A stretch of DNA of 64,000 nucleotides from Bradyrhizobium stylosanthis (GCF_001641335.1 NZ_LVEM01000001.1:1586580-1650579), one strand, 5' to 3'. Shown: positions 7,280 to 15,594, numbered from the stretch's first letter. The notes: a model not told the origin generated them from the letters alone. A program made the numbers and translations.

Positions 7280-8278
7280 ATGTCCATCGCCGAGTCCGCC
7301 CCGGCTGCAATCGCAAATGCCACCGTCAGCGCAGCCAGGCCGCAGCTTCCGCCGGGTGTCGTGACCGAGGGACCGCTAGTCCAGGCCAAGCTGCGCGAGA
7401 GCTATCTCCTGCTCGGCATCCTCTATGTCGGTGCCGTCGCGGGCATCGTCTGGGCCATCACGCAAGGGGTCGGCAAGGTCGAGCTGTTCACCTTCGCCTG
7501 GATGTTCGCGCTGACGACGTTCGGCATCGGCGCCGGCATGCACCGCCTGTTCGTGCATCGCAGCTTCCGCACCGGCCCCATCATGCGCGTCTTCTTCTGC
7601 GCCATCGCGCAGATGGCCGTGCAGGGCTCGATCGCCAAATGGGTCGCGAACCACCGCCGCCATCACCTCTATGCCGACGACGTCGGCGATCCCCACAGCC
7701 CGCAATTCGACGGCTTCGGCAATCGCTATGTCAGCGCGTTGAAGGGATTCCTGCACGCCCAGGGCAGCTGGGTGTTCGATCAGGCGACGACCGACAACGA
7801 ATATTACGCCAAGGACATCCTCGCTGATCCCATCGCGATGTTCTTCGTCCGCACCCGCTGGGTCTGGTACGGGATGTCGGCCGTGTTCATCCCCGGCGTG
7901 GTCGGCTACACCTTCGGCGGCGTGCACAGCATGATCGGCTGCGTGCTGTTCTCCGGCCTGCTCCGCGCCTATCTGCTGATCCTCACCAGCCAGCTCACCG
8001 GCTCGGTCTGCCATGCCTACGGCTATCGCCGCTTCGAAGTCGACGATGCCTCGACCAACGAGTTCGTGACCACGATCCTCACCTTCGGCGAGGGCCTGCA
8101 CAACAACCATCACCGCTTCCCGCGGGACGCCTATATCTCGCATGCCTGGTGGGAGATCGATCTCAACGGCCTGATCATCCTGGGCCTGGAAAAGATCGGC
8201 CTCGTCCACGACGTCTTCCACGCCTCGCACCGCCAGCTGGAGCGGGCCGAAGCGCAGGCAGCCTCGACGGCGCGCTGA
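7280..8278 (+). CDS. Membrane fatty-acid (acyl-CoA Delta9-type) desaturase
   Basis: The 332-residue integral membrane di-iron enzyme shows the three histidine boxes of the acyl-CoA/acyl-lipid desaturase family: H88RLFVH, H125RRHH and H274NNHH. Hydrophobic pairs lie around residues 40-85 and 190-245. It introduces a cis double bond in saturated fatty acyl chains at the membrane, adjusting fluidity, and needs an electron donor encoded elsewhere. Length matches bacterial Ole1/SCD-like desaturases. The upstream 120 bases contain an AT-rich stretch (CTTTTTTAACTAAAC) that may be the promoter. The family assignment is firm; regiospecificity is inferred. Confidence 0.9.
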   Translation: MSIAESAPAAIANATVSAARPQLPPGVVTEGPLVQAKLRESYLLLGILYVGAVAGIVWAITQGVGKVELFTFAWMFALTTFGIGAGMHRLFVHRSFRTGPIMRVFFCAIAQMAVQGSIAKWVANHRRHHLYADDVGDPHSPQFDGFGNRYVSALKGFLHAQGSWVFDQATTDNEYYAKDILADPIAMFFVRTRWVWYGMSAVFIPGVVGYTFGGVHSMIGCVLFSGLLRAYLLILTSQLTGSVCHAYGYRRFEVDDASTNEFVTTILTFGEGLHNNHHRFPRDAYISHAWWEIDLNGLIILGLEKIGLVHDVFHASHRQLERAEAQAASTAR

Positions 8279-8416
8279 ACCGGCAGGCGGCGGCCGCGCC
8301 TCGCGGCCGTCTTGCCTCCGCATCGCCGCCCTATCCTGGCCCCATTGCGGGATCAGCTTTTGAGTGTCCGTGCCGCGTGCCGGACGTCATTTGCGGACTT
8401 GCGATCGGGGGACCGG

Positions 8417-8659
8417 ATGGCAGTCAACAAGATCACCTGGGACAGGGTCGGCCGGGTCACCGAGCCCGGCCGCTACATGTACACGTTCGGCTGGCTCACC
8501 ATCACCGCCGGCGATCTCGAGATCTGGAAGCAATATCCCAACGCCGCTTTCACGCTGCTCGCGCACAATGTCGAGCCGAACGCGTTTGTCGGCGAGGAAT
8601 TCCATCTCGGCGCCTTCGACATCACCCCCGAAGCGCCGCCGCCATACACCACGCACTGA
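8417..8659 (+). CDS. Conserved hypothetical protein, 80 aa
   Basis: An 80-residue soluble protein starting MAVNKITWDRVGRVTEPGRY, rich in aromatic residues (YMYTFGWLTIT, EIWKQYPNAAF) and ending in PPPYTTH. ATG 8417 is preceded by GGGGGACC. A longer frame from 8312 lacks a ribosome site. There is no signal peptide or membrane helix. It follows the desaturase by about 140 bases on the same strand. I do not recognise a domain, though the compact beta-rich pattern looks like a genuine folded protein. Confidence 0.6.
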   Translation: MAVNKITWDRVGRVTEPGRYMYTFGWLTITAGDLEIWKQYPNAAFTLLAHNVEPNAFVGEEFHLGAFDITPEAPPPYTTH

Positions 8660-8798
8660 CGCCCGGAAACGCCGGCCTCGGCGACCTCGCGCAGGCCGCC
8701 GATTCGAGCCGCACAAGCAGCGCTGTGCGGACGGCCCGCCTGCGCAAAGCGCAGGTCATGGCGGGAACAGGTGGCACACGCGTTGCTTAATAACTGCC

Positions 8799-8954
8799 AT
8801 GATACACATCCCAGCCGTCGATCAGGCCTTCCTGCTGCTGCTCATCGTCTTCTGCCTCGGCACGTGCGTTGTGCGTGCCTTCTGGGAGCTGGAGCAGGTG
8901 CGGGCCCGCCGGATCGCACCGCCGCCGCGCCGTCGCACGATGGAGCGTGACTAG
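8799..8954 (+). CDS. 51-residue single-span membrane protein
   Basis: The ORF runs from ATG 8799 to TAG 8952-8954. It has one hydrophobic helix (AFLLLLIVFCLGTCVVRAFW), then a charged tail rich in Arg and Pro (RARRIAPPPRRRTMERD). By the positive-inside rule the C-terminus should be cytoplasmic. There is no obvious Shine-Dalgarno immediately upstream, which lowers confidence. No function is suggested. Confidence 0.45.
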   Translation: MIHIPAVDQAFLLLLIVFCLGTCVVRAFWELEQVRARRIAPPPRRRTMERD

Positions 8955-9273
8955 GCCGATGCGTTCGGACGCGCGCGACCCCGGACGGGGGCAATCCGTC
9001 CCGGGACCGCGAGGACATCCAGCGTGAATCGAAGAAATCTTCGCACTCCCCTGATCTGGCTTGCCAATTCGCCCGCTGCCGGTGAAATGCCGTCGTTGCC
9101 GTGGATGACGAAGCGATCCTGTCATGCAATTGATTGTGCTCGTATTCTACACATGACGGCCCCGATGAACGTTGGCTGTCGCGCACGTTAAGCGAGGCGA
9201 CAGCCGGCGCATGACAGATGGTCGCATCGGTAGAAGTAGCTAAGCGGGCCAAGGGAACCTATTTTCGGCGCCG
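8955..9273. other. Intergenic stretch without recognisable gene
   Basis: About 320 bases between the 51-residue membrane protein and the PrsW-type gene. It holds a loose GC-rich dyad near 8970-8995 (CCCCGGACGG against CCGTCCCGGG), which could end the upstream transcript but has no T-run. I see no convincing ORF on either strand and no promoter I can name. Confidence 0.5.
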
Positions 9274-10314
9274 ATGTACCTGATTGAAGCGTTACCCACC
9301 GTCATCGGAACCGCCGCCATCGCTCCGGCGCTGCTGATGCTGTGGCTCGTCATTGCCGCCGAAGAGCGCCCCGGACCGCCGGCCCAGGTCTGGACCGCGT
9401 TCCTGCTCGGCGCCGCCAGCATTTCCCTGCTGGGCCTCGCCCGCGCCCCCTTCGCCAAGATGGTCGCCGCTCCGGACAACCCCTGGGCCGCGCTGGCCAT
9501 GCATTCGGTGTTCGGCGTCGCGCTGCCAGAAGAGGCCGTCAAGGTGATCGCCATCGTGCTGGTCTCCTCGACCAAGCGGCGGACCTTTGCGAACCCCATG
9601 GACACCGTGGTCTATGGCGCGGCCGTCGGCCTTGGCTTCGCCGCCTATGAGAACCTTGCCTACCTCGTCCAGCACGCCGAGATGTGGCGGTCGCTGGCGG
9701 CCCTGCGCAGCGTGCTGACCGTGCCGTTCCATGGCGCCCTCGGCATCATCGCCGGCGCCTACCTGACCATTGCGCGCGCCGGCACGGCGCTGGGCGCGAA
9801 CCGTCACAACCGCGACTGGGCCCGTCTCTCCAGCCGCCTGCTGATCTTCGGCGGTCCGCTGGCGCTGCATGCGGCCTTCGACTTCCCGCTGCTCACGCTC
9901 CAGCGCATGCCGGACCTCGATCCCACCTTGCGGATGTGGCTGGGCGGCGCGAGCCTCTTGATCGGCTTCAGCTCGATTGCCTTCGCCATCCGCCTGGTCC
10001 GGCGCGTCGCGCGCCACCATGCGCCCCGCACCGAGATCGCGCGGGAACGGCTGAGCCAGCTACGGCGGATGTGGGCCCTGCTGCTGGCCGGCGGCGGCGT
10101 CGGCTTTCTTGGCCTGGCCTTCGTGCTGACCTCGATCCATCACTGGCTGATCAACCCGGAGCGCAACCTGACGCTGGCGCTGATCCCGATCGGCTTCGTC
10201 TCGATCCTGCTCGGCCTTGCGCTCCTGATCGTCACGATCGCGATCTACGTTCTCGGCCGCAACCGCGTTCGCACCAGTGGTGAAGGTTTTTCCTCGGCGC
10301 ACGGCGGCGGTTGA
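9274..10314 (+). CDS. PrsW-family intramembrane metalloprotease
   Basis: The 346-residue protein has eight or more hydrophobic segments and the PrsW motifs in order: E86-E87 in ALPEEAVKV, E126 in GLGFAAYENLAY, and H153 in PFHGALGIIAGAY. In Bacillus PrsW these acidic and histidine residues build the zinc site that performs site-1 cleavage of an anti-sigma factor. In proteobacteria family members are mostly uncharacterised. The product is longer than minimal PrsW because two extra C-terminal helices follow residue 250. It has no neighbouring anti-sigma gene here, so its substrate is unknown. Confidence 0.82.
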   Translation: MYLIEALPTVIGTAAIAPALLMLWLVIAAEERPGPPAQVWTAFLLGAASISLLGLARAPFAKMVAAPDNPWAALAMHSVFGVALPEEAVKVIAIVLVSSTKRRTFANPMDTVVYGAAVGLGFAAYENLAYLVQHAEMWRSLAALRSVLTVPFHGALGIIAGAYLTIARAGTALGANRHNRDWARLSSRLLIFGGPLALHAAFDFPLLTLQRMPDLDPTLRMWLGGASLLIGFSSIAFAIRLVRRVARHHAPRTEIARERLSQLRRMWALLLAGGGVGFLGLAFVLTSIHHWLINPERNLTLALIPIGFVSILLGLALLIVTIAIYVLGRNRVRTSGEGFSSAHGGG

Positions 10315-10383
10315 GCCGCGGGATGGCGAGCGCGCGGCGCAACGGTTAGATTGGGTCCATCCGTTGCCAATGTGAGGGTCACC

Positions 10384-10962
10384 ATGACTTCGCCCGAGGA
10401 TTTTTCAAAGCTGCAATCCGCCATGAGCGAGGCGGTGAAGTCGCATTGGAAGGCCTTCCTGTTCGAAGGCATTCTGCTCGCCGTGCTCGGCATAGCCGCG
10501 CTGATCGTGCCGCCGCTCGCAAGCCTTGCCACCGCGATCTTCCTCGGCTGGATGTTCCTGATCAGCGGCATCGGCGGTTTGGTCGTGACCTATTGGGCGC
10601 GCGCCACGCCGGGCTTCTGGTGGTCGCTGATCTCGGCTGCGCTCGCGGTGCTTGCCGGCATGCTGCTGCTGGCGCGACCGATGCAGGCCGTGCTGACGCT
10701 GACCATCGTGCTCGGCGCCTATTTCCTCGCCGAGGGCGTCGCCACCATCATGTACGCCCTGGAGCATCGCCGCGAGCCCAGCGGCCGCTGGTCGTGGCTC
10801 CTGATCTCGGGCCTCGTCGACATCGCGATCTCCTTCATGGTGATCACGGGGCTGCCGAGCTCGGCGGAATGGGCGGTCGGCGTCCTCGTCGGTATCAACC
10901 TGCTGTTCGGCGGCGCCACCCTGATCGGCGTGGCGCTGGCGGCGCGCAATAGCAACACCTGA
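10384..10962 (+). CDS. HdeD-like (DUF308) inner-membrane protein
   Basis: A 192-residue protein with six hydrophobic helices arranged as three pairs (LFEGILLAVLGIAALIVPPL; AIFLGWMFLISGIGGLV; LAVLAGMLLLARPMQAVLTL and so on), the repeated GxxLxxxGxxLLxxP layout of the HdeD/DUF308 family. Enterobacterial HdeD contributes to acid resistance at high cell density; rhizobial members are general envelope-stress candidates. ATG 10384 is preceded by GAGGGTC. It stands alone, followed by a short inverted repeat and the DAHP synthase leader. Confidence 0.82.
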   Translation: MTSPEDFSKLQSAMSEAVKSHWKAFLFEGILLAVLGIAALIVPPLASLATAIFLGWMFLISGIGGLVVTYWARATPGFWWSLISAALAVLAGMLLLARPMQAVLTLTIVLGAYFLAEGVATIMYALEHRREPSGRWSWLLISGLVDIAISFMVITGLPSSAEWAVGVLVGINLLFGGATLIGVALAARNSNT

Positions 10963-10970
10963 GGGGGCTC

Positions 10971-11000
10971 GTCACCCAAAGGGCCGATTGGGGGGGTGAC
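10971..11000. repeat. Inverted repeat GTCACCC...GGGTGAC
   Basis: Seven-base perfect arms at 10971-10977 and 10994-11000 flank 16 bases. It lies between the HdeD-like gene and the aroG leader, so it may be a weak terminator for the former or part of the promoter/operator of the latter. No T-run follows. Confidence 0.35.
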
Positions 11001-11031
11001 AACCCGCCCATGGCACGCTATATGGCCAACC

Positions 11032-11112
11032 ATGATCACCGTCGCCACCAGCTATTTTTGGTACTTTAGCTACGACAGCTCGCTGGCGGCAGGAGGATCG
11101 CGCTCAATCTGA
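11032..11112 (+). CDS. Leader peptide of the DAHP synthase attenuator, 26 aa
   Basis: A short ORF (ATG 11032, TGA 11110-11112) encodes MITVATSYFWYFSYDSSLAA followed by GGSRSI. Seven consecutive codons at 11053-11073 read Tyr-Phe-Trp-Tyr-Phe-Ser-Tyr, so six of seven are aromatic. It stands directly upstream of an aromatic-pathway gene and a terminator, which is the hallmark of an attenuation leader peptide. No good Shine-Dalgarno precedes the ATG. An in-frame GTG at 10996, next to a run of G, would extend the peptide by 12 residues and add two more Trp codons. The peptide is not expected to have a function of its own: its translation rate is the signal. Confidence 0.75.
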   Translation: MITVATSYFWYFSYDSSLAAGGSRSI

Positions 11113-11160
11113 ATATTGAAGCAAACGTCCGAACAGCCGCCAGACCTGGCGGCTTTTTTA
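11044..11160 (+). promoter_or_regulatory. Transcription attenuator of aroG (alternative hairpins 1:2, 2:3, 3:4)
   Basis: Three segments can pair in mutually exclusive ways. Segment 1 (11044-11052, GCCACCAGC) pairs with segment 2 (11082-11090, GCTGGCGGC) at 8 of 9 positions. Segment 2 (11083-11090) is perfectly complementary to segment 3 (11136-11143, GCCGCCAG). Segment 3 is also one arm of the terminator hairpin (3:4). The aromatic codons lie between segments 1 and 2. A ribosome stalled there for lack of charged Tyr/Phe/Trp tRNA would cover segment 1 and favour the antiterminator 2:3. A ribosome reaching the stop at 11110 would cover segment 2 and let the terminator form. Confidence 0.75.
11135..11160 (+). 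terminator. Attenuator terminator before aroG
   Basis: Perfect eight-base stem AGCCGCCA (11135-11142) and TGGCGGCT (11147-11154) with loop GACC, continued by a run of T to 11159. It lies between the leader peptide stop and the gene start at 11197, so it must be bypassed for expression. Confidence 0.88.
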
Positions 11161-11196
11161 TTGGCCGGCAGGTTCTGAAACAAACAGGAGCCCGCC

Positions 11197-12282
11197 GTGC
11201 TGAGCACGACTGACGATCTTCGTATCCGCGAACTGAAAGAGCTGAGCACGCCCGATGAGGTGATGCGGGAAGTCCCGCGCACACTCACCGCGACCCGTGT
11301 GGTCATGGCGGCGCGCAACGCCATCCATGCCATCCTCAACGGCCAGGACGACCGCCTGCTGGTCGTGGTCGGCCCCTGCTCGGTGCATGACCCCAAGGCC
11401 GCGCTCGAATATGCCGAGCGGCTTGCAGCCTTGCGCGAGGACCTTGCCGACCAGCTCGAGATCGTGATGCGGGTCTATTTCGAGAAGCCGCGCACCACTG
11501 TCGGCTGGAAGGGCTTGATCAACGATCCTGATCTGGACGGCAGCTTCGACATCAACAAGGGCCTGCGGCTGGCGCGCAACGTGCTGTCGGCCGTGAACAA
11601 TCTCGGCCTGCCTGCGGGCACCGAATTCCTCGACATGACGACGCCGCAATACATCGCGGATCTCGTGTCCTGGGCCGCGATCGGCGCGCGCACGACCGAG
11701 AGCCAAATCCACCGCGAGCTGGCCTCCGGCCTGTCCTGCCCGGTCGGCTTCAAGAACGGCACCGACGGCAATGTTCGCATTGCTGCAGATGCGGTGAAAT
11801 CGGCCTCGCATCCGCATCACTTCATGGCCGTCACAAAACTCGGCCGCTCGGCGATCGCCTCGACCGCGGGCAACGAGGACTGCCACATCATCCTGCGCGG
11901 CGGCAGCAAGCCGAACTACGATGCCGCAAGCGTTGCCGCGGCCTGCAACGATCTGGCGAAATCCGGCGTCGCTCCGCTGGTGATGGTCGATGCGAGCCAC
12001 GCCAATTCGAGCAAGAAGCCGGAAAACCAGCCCATCGTGATGGCCGACATCGCCGGCCAGATCGCGGGCGGCGAAAACCGCATCATGGGCGTGATGATCG
12101 AGAGCAATCTCGTCGCCGGCCGCCAGGACGTGGTGCCGGGCAAGCCCCTCACCTACGGCCAGAGCATCACGGATGGCTGCATCGACTGGGCGAGCACGGC
12201 AACCGTGCTCGAGCAGCTCGCTGACGCGGTCGAAATCCGTCGCAACGCCCAGCGGGCGGGACTGCACGAGCGGTCGGCCTGA
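11197..12282 (+). CDS. aroG: 3-deoxy-7-phosphoheptulonate (DAHP) synthase, class I
   Basis: The 361-residue cytosolic enzyme condenses phosphoenolpyruvate and erythrose 4-phosphate, the first step of the shikimate pathway to Phe, Tyr and Trp. Class I (AroF/G/H) hallmarks are readable: LLVVVGPCSVHDPKAALEYA near the start, the PEP-binding KPRTTVGWKGL, the GFKNGTDG loop and MVDASHANSSKKPE with metal ligands near the C-terminus. Length matches the E. coli isoenzymes (about 350). GTG 11197 follows AGGAG at a proper distance. Expression should be controlled by the attenuator directly upstream. Which amino acid inhibits it allosterically cannot be read. It appears monocistronic, with a terminator after it. 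Confidence 0.93.
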   Translation: MLSTTDDLRIRELKELSTPDEVMREVPRTLTATRVVMAARNAIHAILNGQDDRLLVVVGPCSVHDPKAALEYAERLAALREDLADQLEIVMRVYFEKPRTTVGWKGLINDPDLDGSFDINKGLRLARNVLSAVNNLGLPAGTEFLDMTTPQYIADLVSWAAIGARTTESQIHRELASGLSCPVGFKNGTDGNVRIAADAVKSASHPHHFMAVTKLGRSAIASTAGNEDCHIILRGGSKPNYDAASVAAACNDLAKSGVAPLVMVDASHANSSKKPENQPIVMADIAGQIAGGENRIMGVMIESNLVAGRQDVVPGKPLTYGQSITDGCIDWASTATVLEQLADAVEIRRNAQRAGLHERSA

Positions 12283-12294
12283 GGCCGTGCAAAG

Positions 12295-12337
12295 GGCGGG
12301 CGGGGCGATGCTGTTCGCGCCCTGCCCGCCGTTGCTT
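12295..12337 (+). terminator. Probable terminator after aroG
   Basis: GGCGGGC (12295-12301) pairs with GCCCGCC (12324-12330), with inner GGGCG/CGCCC pairing, followed by GTTGCTTTT. It is a long imperfect hairpin with a short T-run about 13 bases after the aroG stop. Confidence 0.55.
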
Positions 12338-12412
12338 TTCTGCGCATGATCTCAGCGCAAACGCGTTCCGCGTTTGTCGCGAGGGAAAACCTACTTCCGG
12401 GTCCTGCTCCGA

Positions 12413-12667
12413 TCAGCAGCCGCGGCAGATGCTCTTGATCTTCTTGTCGAGCAGAGCGTCTTCCTTGTTCGCGGGCGTGTTCGGATCGCTCAGGTTCTTC
12501 TCGCTGGGCACATCGCTCGCGCGCGGCTGACGATGTCCGACGGGGGCCGGCAACACCGATCCGGAAGATGCACCGCTCGAGGTCGATCCCTTGGAGCCGC
12601 CGGTCTGCGCAACGGCCGCGCTGCCAAGCAAGACCACGAGCGATGCTGCCAGCATGATCTTCGTCAT
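12413..12667 (-). CDS. Small secreted protein, 84 aa
   Basis: The product has a signal peptide (MTKIMLAASLVVLLGSAAVA, cleavage after AVAQ) followed by a low-complexity Gly/Ser linker (GGSKGSTSSGASSGS). A conserved-looking C-terminus with charged residues (NTPANKEDALLDKKIKSIC) ends in RGC. Two C-terminal cysteines may form a disulfide. ATG 12667 follows GGAGG at seven bases; a longer ORF from 12703 lacks a site. It lies about 40 bases downstream of epmB on the same strand and could be read through from it, though its function need not be related. Family unknown. Confidence 0.6.
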   Translation of the reverse strand: MTKIMLAASLVVLLGSAAVAQTGGSKGSTSSGASSGSVLPAPVGHRQPRASDVPSEKNLSDPNTPANKEDALLDKKIKSICRGC

Positions 12668-12709
12668 TTCCGTTCCTCCATTCTCGACAGGCGCTCCCAC
12701 CATCCCCGC

Positions 12710-13804
12710 TCAGGTCTCGGGCGGATAGAGATGAACTTCGCCGCAATAGTCGACGATACGATAGCGCGTTTCGGCCGCCGCATCATCCGCGTCGGGTGCG
12801 GTATTTTGTGCCGCCAACACGTAATTCGGTCCGACCGGGGATTTGCCGGCGCCGCCGGGAATATCGATGACATAGTCAGGCTGACACAGTCCTGAGTTTC
12901 GTCCGCGCAACTGCCGCATCAAAGCCTGCCCCTCGGCCAGCGTCGTTCGCAAATGCACGGTGCCCGGCGCGAGATCGCCGTGATGCAGATAGTAAGGCTT
13001 GATCCGGCATTCGACGAAAGCTCGCATCAAATCCGACAAGGCGGCGACGTTGTCGTTGACGCCGCGCAACAGCACGGACTGGCTGACCATGGGAATTCCG
13101 GCATCGACGAGCCGCGCACAGGCGGCGCGGGCGTCGGCCGTGAGCTCGCGCGCATGATTGGCGTGCAGCGCAACCCAGGTGGTCGCGGCCGGAACCTTCA
13201 GCGCGGCGACCATCTCCTCGCTGACGCGCGCGGGATCGGCCACGGGCACGCGGGTGTGGAGGCGGATGATCTTGACGTGATCGATCGCGGCGAGATCGGC
13301 CATGATCTCGCTCATGCGGCGCGGCGACAGCATCAGCGGATCGCCGCCGGTCAGAATCACCTCCCAGATCTCGCTGTGGGAGCGGATGTAGTCGATCGCG
13401 GCGCGATAGGCGCTGTCGGAAAGCGCGTTCTCCTTGCCGGGACCGACCATCTCGCGGCGGAAGCAGAAGCGGCAATAGACGGCGCAGACATGAACCAGTT
13501 TGAACAGCACGCGATCTGGATAGCGATGCACGATCCCCGGAACCGGCGAATGCGGGTGATCGCCGATCGGGTCGGCGCTCTCACCCGGCTGCATCTCCAG
13601 TTCGGCCGCGGTCGGAACGAATTGCCGCGCGATGGGATCCTCGGCATCCGAGGTGTCGATCAGCTCGACCAGCGCCGGCGTGATGGCGACCGCGTAGCGC
13701 GCGGCGACGCGCTCCAGCGCCGGCAGTGCCGCGGCCGGCGCAAGGCCCTCGGCCACCAGTTCGGCCGGCTCGCGCAAGGTGCGTGCAAGGTTGGTCTTCG
13801 TCAT
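12710..13804 (-). CDS. epmB: EF-P beta-lysylation protein EpmB (lysine 2,3-aminomutase-like radical SAM enzyme)
   Basis: The 364-residue cytosolic enzyme belongs to the lysine 2,3-aminomutase family. The radical-SAM 4Fe-4S site is C107-x3-C111-x2-C114 (HVCAVYCRFCFRRE), followed by WEVILTGGDPLML and the PLP-binding region near KPYYLHHGDLAPGT. EpmB isomerises L-alpha-lysine to (R)-beta-lysine for transfer to elongation factor P. That reading is secured by its neighbours: epmA starts the same operon (9-base spacing) and efp is divergent beyond it. It lacks the long C-terminal extension of clostridial lysine aminomutases, as expected for EpmB. Older annotations may call it KamA. Confidence 0.93.
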   Translation of the reverse strand: MTKTNLARTLREPAELVAEGLAPAAALPALERVAARYAVAITPALVELIDTSDAEDPIARQFVPTAAELEMQPGESADPIGDHPHSPVPGIVHRYPDRVLFKLVHVCAVYCRFCFRREMVGPGKENALSDSAYRAAIDYIRSHSEIWEVILTGGDPLMLSPRRMSEIMADLAAIDHVKIIRLHTRVPVADPARVSEEMVAALKVPAATTWVALHANHARELTADARAACARLVDAGIPMVSQSVLLRGVNDNVAALSDLMRAFVECRIKPYYLHHGDLAPGTVHLRTTLAEGQALMRQLRGRNSGLCQPDYVIDIPGGAGKSPVGPNYVLAAQNTAPDADDAAAETRYRIVDYCGEVHLYPPET

Positions 13805-13812
13805 GTCTCACT

Positions 13813-14865
13813 TCACGTTTCATCTGCAGGCGGTGTCCACACCACCTGATCAATCCGTGTTGCGCCGCTCGCCAGCATCACCAGCCGGTCGAAGCCGAGC
13901 GCGACGCCGCTCGCTTCCGGCATGGCGGCGACGGCAGCCAGAAAATCCTCGTCCAGCGGGTAGGCCTCGCCATAACGGCGCTGCTTCTCGGCCATCGATT
14001 CCGTGAAGCGCTTGCGCTGCTCCTCGGCATCGGTCAGTTCGCCAAAGCCGTTGGCGAGCTCGACGCCGCAGGCATAGACCTCGAACCGCTCGGCGACCCT
14101 GGGATCGCCAGACTTCACCCGCGCCAGGGCCGCCTCTGGAGATGGGTATTCGAGCAGGATGGTCAAACGTCCCTGCCCCAGCTGCGGCTCGACATGCTCG
14201 ACCAGGACCTTGCTGAAGATATCCGACCAGGTGTCGTCCCCGGCCACACGGACCTTGCCGCCGGCCGCCTGGGCCAGCGAGGCACGGTTACCCTCGCCGC
14301 CCGAGATTGTCGACAGCAGGTCGATGCCGGCGAAGCGGTCGAAGGCGCCGGCCACGGTCAGAAGCTCGGGCTCAGCGAAGGGATCGGCGGTCCGCCCCCG
14401 GAACGAGAAAGTCCCGATCCCGGTCGTTTGCGCCGACCGGGCGATGACATGGACGGTATCGGCCATGATGGCGTCATAGGGGGCGCGGGCCCGGTACCAC
14501 TCCAGCATGGTGAATTCGGGCAGATGCAGGTCGCCACGCTCGCGGTCGCGGAACACCCGTGCAAACTCGAAAATCCGCTCCTCCCCCGCCGCCAGCAGCT
14601 TCTTGCAGGCGAATTCCGGGGATGTCCGCAGGTATCGGCTGGCCCGGCTGCCATCCGGCCGCATGATCTCGGTCCGGGGGGCGTGCAGATGGGTCTCATT
14701 GCCCGGGGAGACCTGGAGCACGGAGGTTTCGACCTCGACAAACCCCTGTTCGGCGAAATAGCCCCTGAGAGACCCGGTAATGGCCCCCCGCGCCCTGAGG
14801 AATGGCCGCCGGTCGACATGCCTGCCAGGCGACCAGAATGGCGAGATCGGCTTGTCCCCAGCCAT
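13813..14865 (-). CDS. epmA: Elongation factor P--(R)-beta-lysine ligase EpmA (PoxA/GenX)
   Basis: The 350-residue protein is a truncated class II lysyl-tRNA synthetase: the catalytic core is present (motif 2 around EIFEFARVFRDRERGDLHLPEF with flanking EFTMLEWYRA; motif 3 GVALGFDRLVMLASG) but the N-terminal anticodon-binding domain is absent. Such proteins ligate (R)-beta-lysine onto a lysine of EF-P rather than onto tRNA, relieving ribosome stalling at polyproline. The ATP-binding loop PGNETHLHAPRTEIMRPDG matches the family. It is the first gene of the epmA-epmB operon and is divergent from efp, with about 160 bases between for two promoters. Confidence 0.94.
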   Translation of the reverse strand: MAGDKPISPFWSPGRHVDRRPFLRARGAITGSLRGYFAEQGFVEVETSVLQVSPGNETHLHAPRTEIMRPDGSRASRYLRTSPEFACKKLLAAGEERIFEFARVFRDRERGDLHLPEFTMLEWYRARAPYDAIMADTVHVIARSAQTTGIGTFSFRGRTADPFAEPELLTVAGAFDRFAGIDLLSTISGGEGNRASLAQAAGGKVRVAGDDTWSDIFSKVLVEHVEPQLGQGRLTILLEYPSPEAALARVKSGDPRVAERFEVYACGVELANGFGELTDAEEQRKRFTESMAEKQRRYGEAYPLDEDFLAAVAAMPEASGVALGFDRLVMLASGATRIDQVVWTPPADET

Positions 14866-15027
14866 TAACCGACCGCCCCGCAGGCCAGCAAAAAGCTGGC
14901 ATCCAGCGGCAAAATCAGTATGTTGCGGCCCGAAACGGGCGCCGAGGTCTGATTTGAGGCCCCAAGTCCCCCATCAATTTGACCACGTCCTGGCCGCAGC
15001 CGGGCCAAGCAAGCAGGAAATACAGCT

Positions 15028-15594
15028 TTGAGAGTCATCGCCAGTTCTATTCGCAAGGGCAACGTGATCGAGCAAGACGGCAAGCTCTATGTCGTCGTGA
15101 GCGCCGAGAACATCCATCCCGGCAAGGGCACCCCGGTCAGCCAGATCGAAATGCGCCGAATCTCGGACGGGGTAAAGATCTCCGAACGCTACAAGACCAC
15201 CGACCAGGTCGAAAAGGCCACGATCGAAGAGCGCAACTACACCTTCCTGTATGAAGATGGCGACGGCTTCCACTTCATGAACCCCGAGACCTACGACCAG
15301 GTCCAGGTGCCCAAGGACGTCGTCGGCGACGCGGCCGCGTATCTTCAGCCGGAGATGATCGTCAAGCTGTCGACCCACGACGTCAACGTGGTCTCGCTCG
15401 CGCTGCCGCAGCGCGTGACGCTGGAAGTGGTCGAGACCGAGCCGGTGACCAAGGGCCAGACCGCTTCGTCCTCCTACAAGCCCGCGGTGCTGTCCAACGG
15501 CATCCGCACCGCCGTGCCGCCGCACATCTCGGTCGGCACCCGCATCGTGGTGATGACCGAAGACGGCTCCTACTCCGAGCGCGCCAAGGACTAA
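15028..15594 (+). CDS. efp: Elongation factor P
   Basis: The 188-residue translation factor has the three beta-barrel EF-P layout: an N-terminal KOW-like domain beginning [15 protein letters not shown], the modified loop HPGKGTPV with target Lys33, and OB domains ending [19 protein letters not shown]. It binds between P and E sites to rescue ribosomes at proline runs. The initiation codon is TTG (15028-15030) behind AGGAAA; the N-terminus then fits the family exactly and no ATG nearby does. Its modification enzymes epmA and epmB are encoded divergently next door. The modification lysine is intact, consistent with beta-lysylation. Confidence 0.96.
   Translation: MRVIASSIRKGNVIEQDGKLYVVVSAENIHPGKGTPVSQIEMRRISDGVKISERYKTTDQVEKATIEERNYTFLYEDGDGFHFMNPETYDQVQVPKDVVGDAAAYLQPEMIVKLSTHDVNVVSLALPQRVTLEVVETEPVTKGQTASSSYKPAVLSNGIRTAVPPHISVGTRIVVMTEDGSYSERAKD

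Noticed and set aside
11010..11069. Alternative leader ORF starting ATGGCACGCTATATGG, His-rich, ending at TAG
   Set aside because: It reads a histidine-rich peptide in another frame, which makes no sense before an aromatic-pathway gene; the 11032 frame has the aromatic run.
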